Below are positions 4,452 to 5,504 of a DNA stretch of 5,504 nt, piece after piece. The DNA is from Spirochaetaceae bacterium (GTDB taxonomy: Bacteria > Spirochaetota > Spirochaetia > DSM-27196 > SKKC01), in assembly GCA_003554375.1 (NCBI GenBank), contig PWGF01000474.1, forward strand, positions 1 to 5,504, read 5' to 3'. The translations under genes were made by a program, and so were the position numbers. Numbering within the stretch: the stretch's first letter is position 1; every line of letters starts with the position of its first letter. The notes under the pieces were generated by a model. That model had not been told where the DNA came from, did not search any database, and was given only the letters and a program-made list of their open reading frames with translations.

Positions 4452-5504
4452 ATGAGCGGAAACCTTGAGAACGGATTTCAGCATGCGTTTCGCCAAGAGG
4501 CGGAGGAGCTCTTGCAGGAACTCGAAGACGCTCTGCTTTCGCTGGAGGAAGTGCCCCACAGTGTCTCATACGTGGACCGGGTTTTTCGTGCCTTGCACAC
4601 CCTGAAAGGTTCGGGAGCCATGTTCGGCTTCGAGCGTGTGGTGAAACTGTCGCACGAAACGGAAAGCGTGTTCGATCTTGTAAAAAACGGGCGGTTGGGC
4701 GTTGACAGTGAGATGATCGATCTCACGCTTCGCGTGCGTGACTCTATCCGTTCCGCGCTCGAAGCCGGCCCGGAAGAGGGCGAGCCGTCGGCGGAGGAAT
4801 TGGAGCTCATTGCCGCGTTGCGGCGCATCGCTGAGGCAGCCGCCCACTCTGGGAGCGAGCATGGCGGCAGTGGCGCCGCCGGCGACCGGAGCTCATCTGT
4901 GGAACCGGAAGCCTCTTCTGCGGTATCGGCGGCAGGCAAAGGCGCCTCGGAAACCCCGAAGTACATATTTCGCGTTCGGTTCTCGCCTCCTTCCGAGGTC
5001 TTCCTTCGTGGCGCCGACCCAACGTCCCTGCTCGATGAGCTGCGCGAGCTCGGAGAGTGCGAGGTCATTGCTCACACCTCGGATGTCCCCCGGCTCGGAG
5101 AGCTGGATCCCCAGTACTGTCATTGCAAATGGGACATCATTCTGACAACCAGCCACGATGAGGATACCGTCCGGGGTGTCTTCATATTCGTCGAGGAGGA
5201 TAGCGAGCTCGTTATCGACTATCTGGAGGATCCGGCCGAGGAGGCGCCGCGAAAGCTCGGGGAAATACTGGTTGAGCGAGGTGACGTCTCGCCGGACGCA
5301 GTGGAGAGCGTGCTGAAAACCAAGCAGCCGCTTGGGCGCATGCTCGTGGAACAAGGCTTGGTAACCGGGGAGGCTGTCCACGCGGCTCTCGTTGAGCAGC
5401 AAAGAGTTCAATCGGTACAACAGCGCACGCATCAAGAGCAGCGAACCGGGTCGGTGCGGGTAGACTTGGAGAAACTCGACACCCTCGTCGACTTAGTGGG
5501 AGAA
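4452..5504 (+). CDS. cheA: Chemotaxis sensor histidine kinase CheA (N-terminal 351 codons, runs off the window)
   Basis: Central kinase of chemotaxis. It autophosphorylates on the HPt domain in response to receptor arrays and passes phosphate to CheY and CheB. Residues 1-105 are the HPt (P1) domain with phospho-acceptor His49 in ALHTLKGSGAMFGF. Residues about 129-168 form a Gly/Ala/Ser-rich linker. About 171-258 is a P2-like regulator-docking domain (YIFRVRFSPPSEVFLRG through the DDE-rich VFIFVEEDSELVIDYLE). About 267-317 holds two similar motifs beginning KLGEILVERG (268-277) and PLGRMLVEQG (293-302), each ending in an Ala/Val/Leu helix. Then VRVDLEKLDTLVDLVGE starts the P3 dimerisation domain. 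ATPase and CheW-like domains lie beyond the edge. The ATG at 4452 has GGGGG at 4441-4445. No frame break is seen. Confidence 0.97.
   Translation, partial: MSGNLENGFQHAFRQEAEELLQELEDALLSLEEVPHSVSYVDRVFRALHTLKGSGAMFGFERVVKLSHETESVFDLVKNGRLGVDSEMIDLTLRVRDSIRSALEAGPEEGEPSAEELELIAALRRIAEAAAHSGSEHGGSGAAGDRSSSVEPEASSAVSAAGKGASETPKYIFRVRFSPPSEVFLRGADPTSLLDELRELGECEVIAHTSDVPRLGELDPQYCHCKWDIILTTSHDEDTVRGVFIFVEEDSELVIDYLEDPAEEAPRKLGEILVERGDVSPDAVESVLKTKQPLGRMLVEQGLVTGEAVHAALVEQQRVQSVQQRTHQEQRTGSVRVDLEKLDTLVDLVGE

Noticed and set aside
4893..5435. 180-codon open frame on the minus strand
   Set aside because: It is antisense to cheA, whose reading frame is continuous from 4452 to the edge with clear domains.
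1..5504. CRISPR array, tRNA, rRNA, insertion sequence or attachment site
   Set aside because: I saw no regularly spaced repeats, cloverleaf-like sequence, transposase or terminal inverted repeats. The short repeats present do not fit these classes.

Overview
The window is GC-rich bacterial chromosomal DNA. It joins a small accessory stretch (toxin-antitoxin pair, decayed acetyltransferase) to core-type genes (a DEAD-box RNA helicase and the start of a chemotaxis operon). The taxon cannot be fixed from the sequence. A CheD - STAS - CheA order and a CheA carrying an extra repeat region ahead of its P3 domain recall chemotaxis clusters of Spirochaetota and of former deltaproteobacteria. Spirochaetota is my weak preference, from memory of the families only.

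Layout. 1-107: C-rich DNA with no supported gene. 108-768 (minus): a VapBC-type operon, ribbon-helix-helix antitoxin first and PIN-domain toxin second, overlapping by 23 nt. 769-990: divergent intergenic region holding a promoter-like pair for the antitoxin and a purine-rich, partly duplicated leader for the next gene. 991-1343 (plus): a GNAT acetyltransferase remnant. Its N-terminal third is intact, while a C-terminus-like segment lies in another frame, which suggests an internal deletion with a frameshift. 1344-1442: short spacer with a 16-bp tandem duplication. 1443-2996 (minus): a 517-aa RhlE-type helicase with an N/G/R-rich tail, a long N/G/R/S-rich linker inside its first RecA domain, and DEGD in place of DEAD. 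2997-3436: a 440-bp divergent regulatory region with a candidate helicase promoter whose spacer is filled by an inverted repeat, and an extended -10 promoter pointing at cheD with a leader of about 210 nt. 3437-5504 (plus): cheD, a single-domain STAS protein and the first 351 codons of cheA, running off the window edge.

How they work together. CheD would deamidate or de-esterify receptor glutamines, CheA would phosphorylate response regulators from receptor signals, and the STAS protein is a likely partner in the same signalling array. The helicase is an independent RNA-remodelling gene sharing only the divergent control region. The VapBC pair is self-contained. I found no CRISPR array, tRNA, rRNA or insertion sequence, and nothing I can defend as an entirely new system. 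The best leads are the helicase variants, its palindrome-in-promoter, the paired MshEN-like motifs in CheA, and a possibly leaderless antitoxin transcript.
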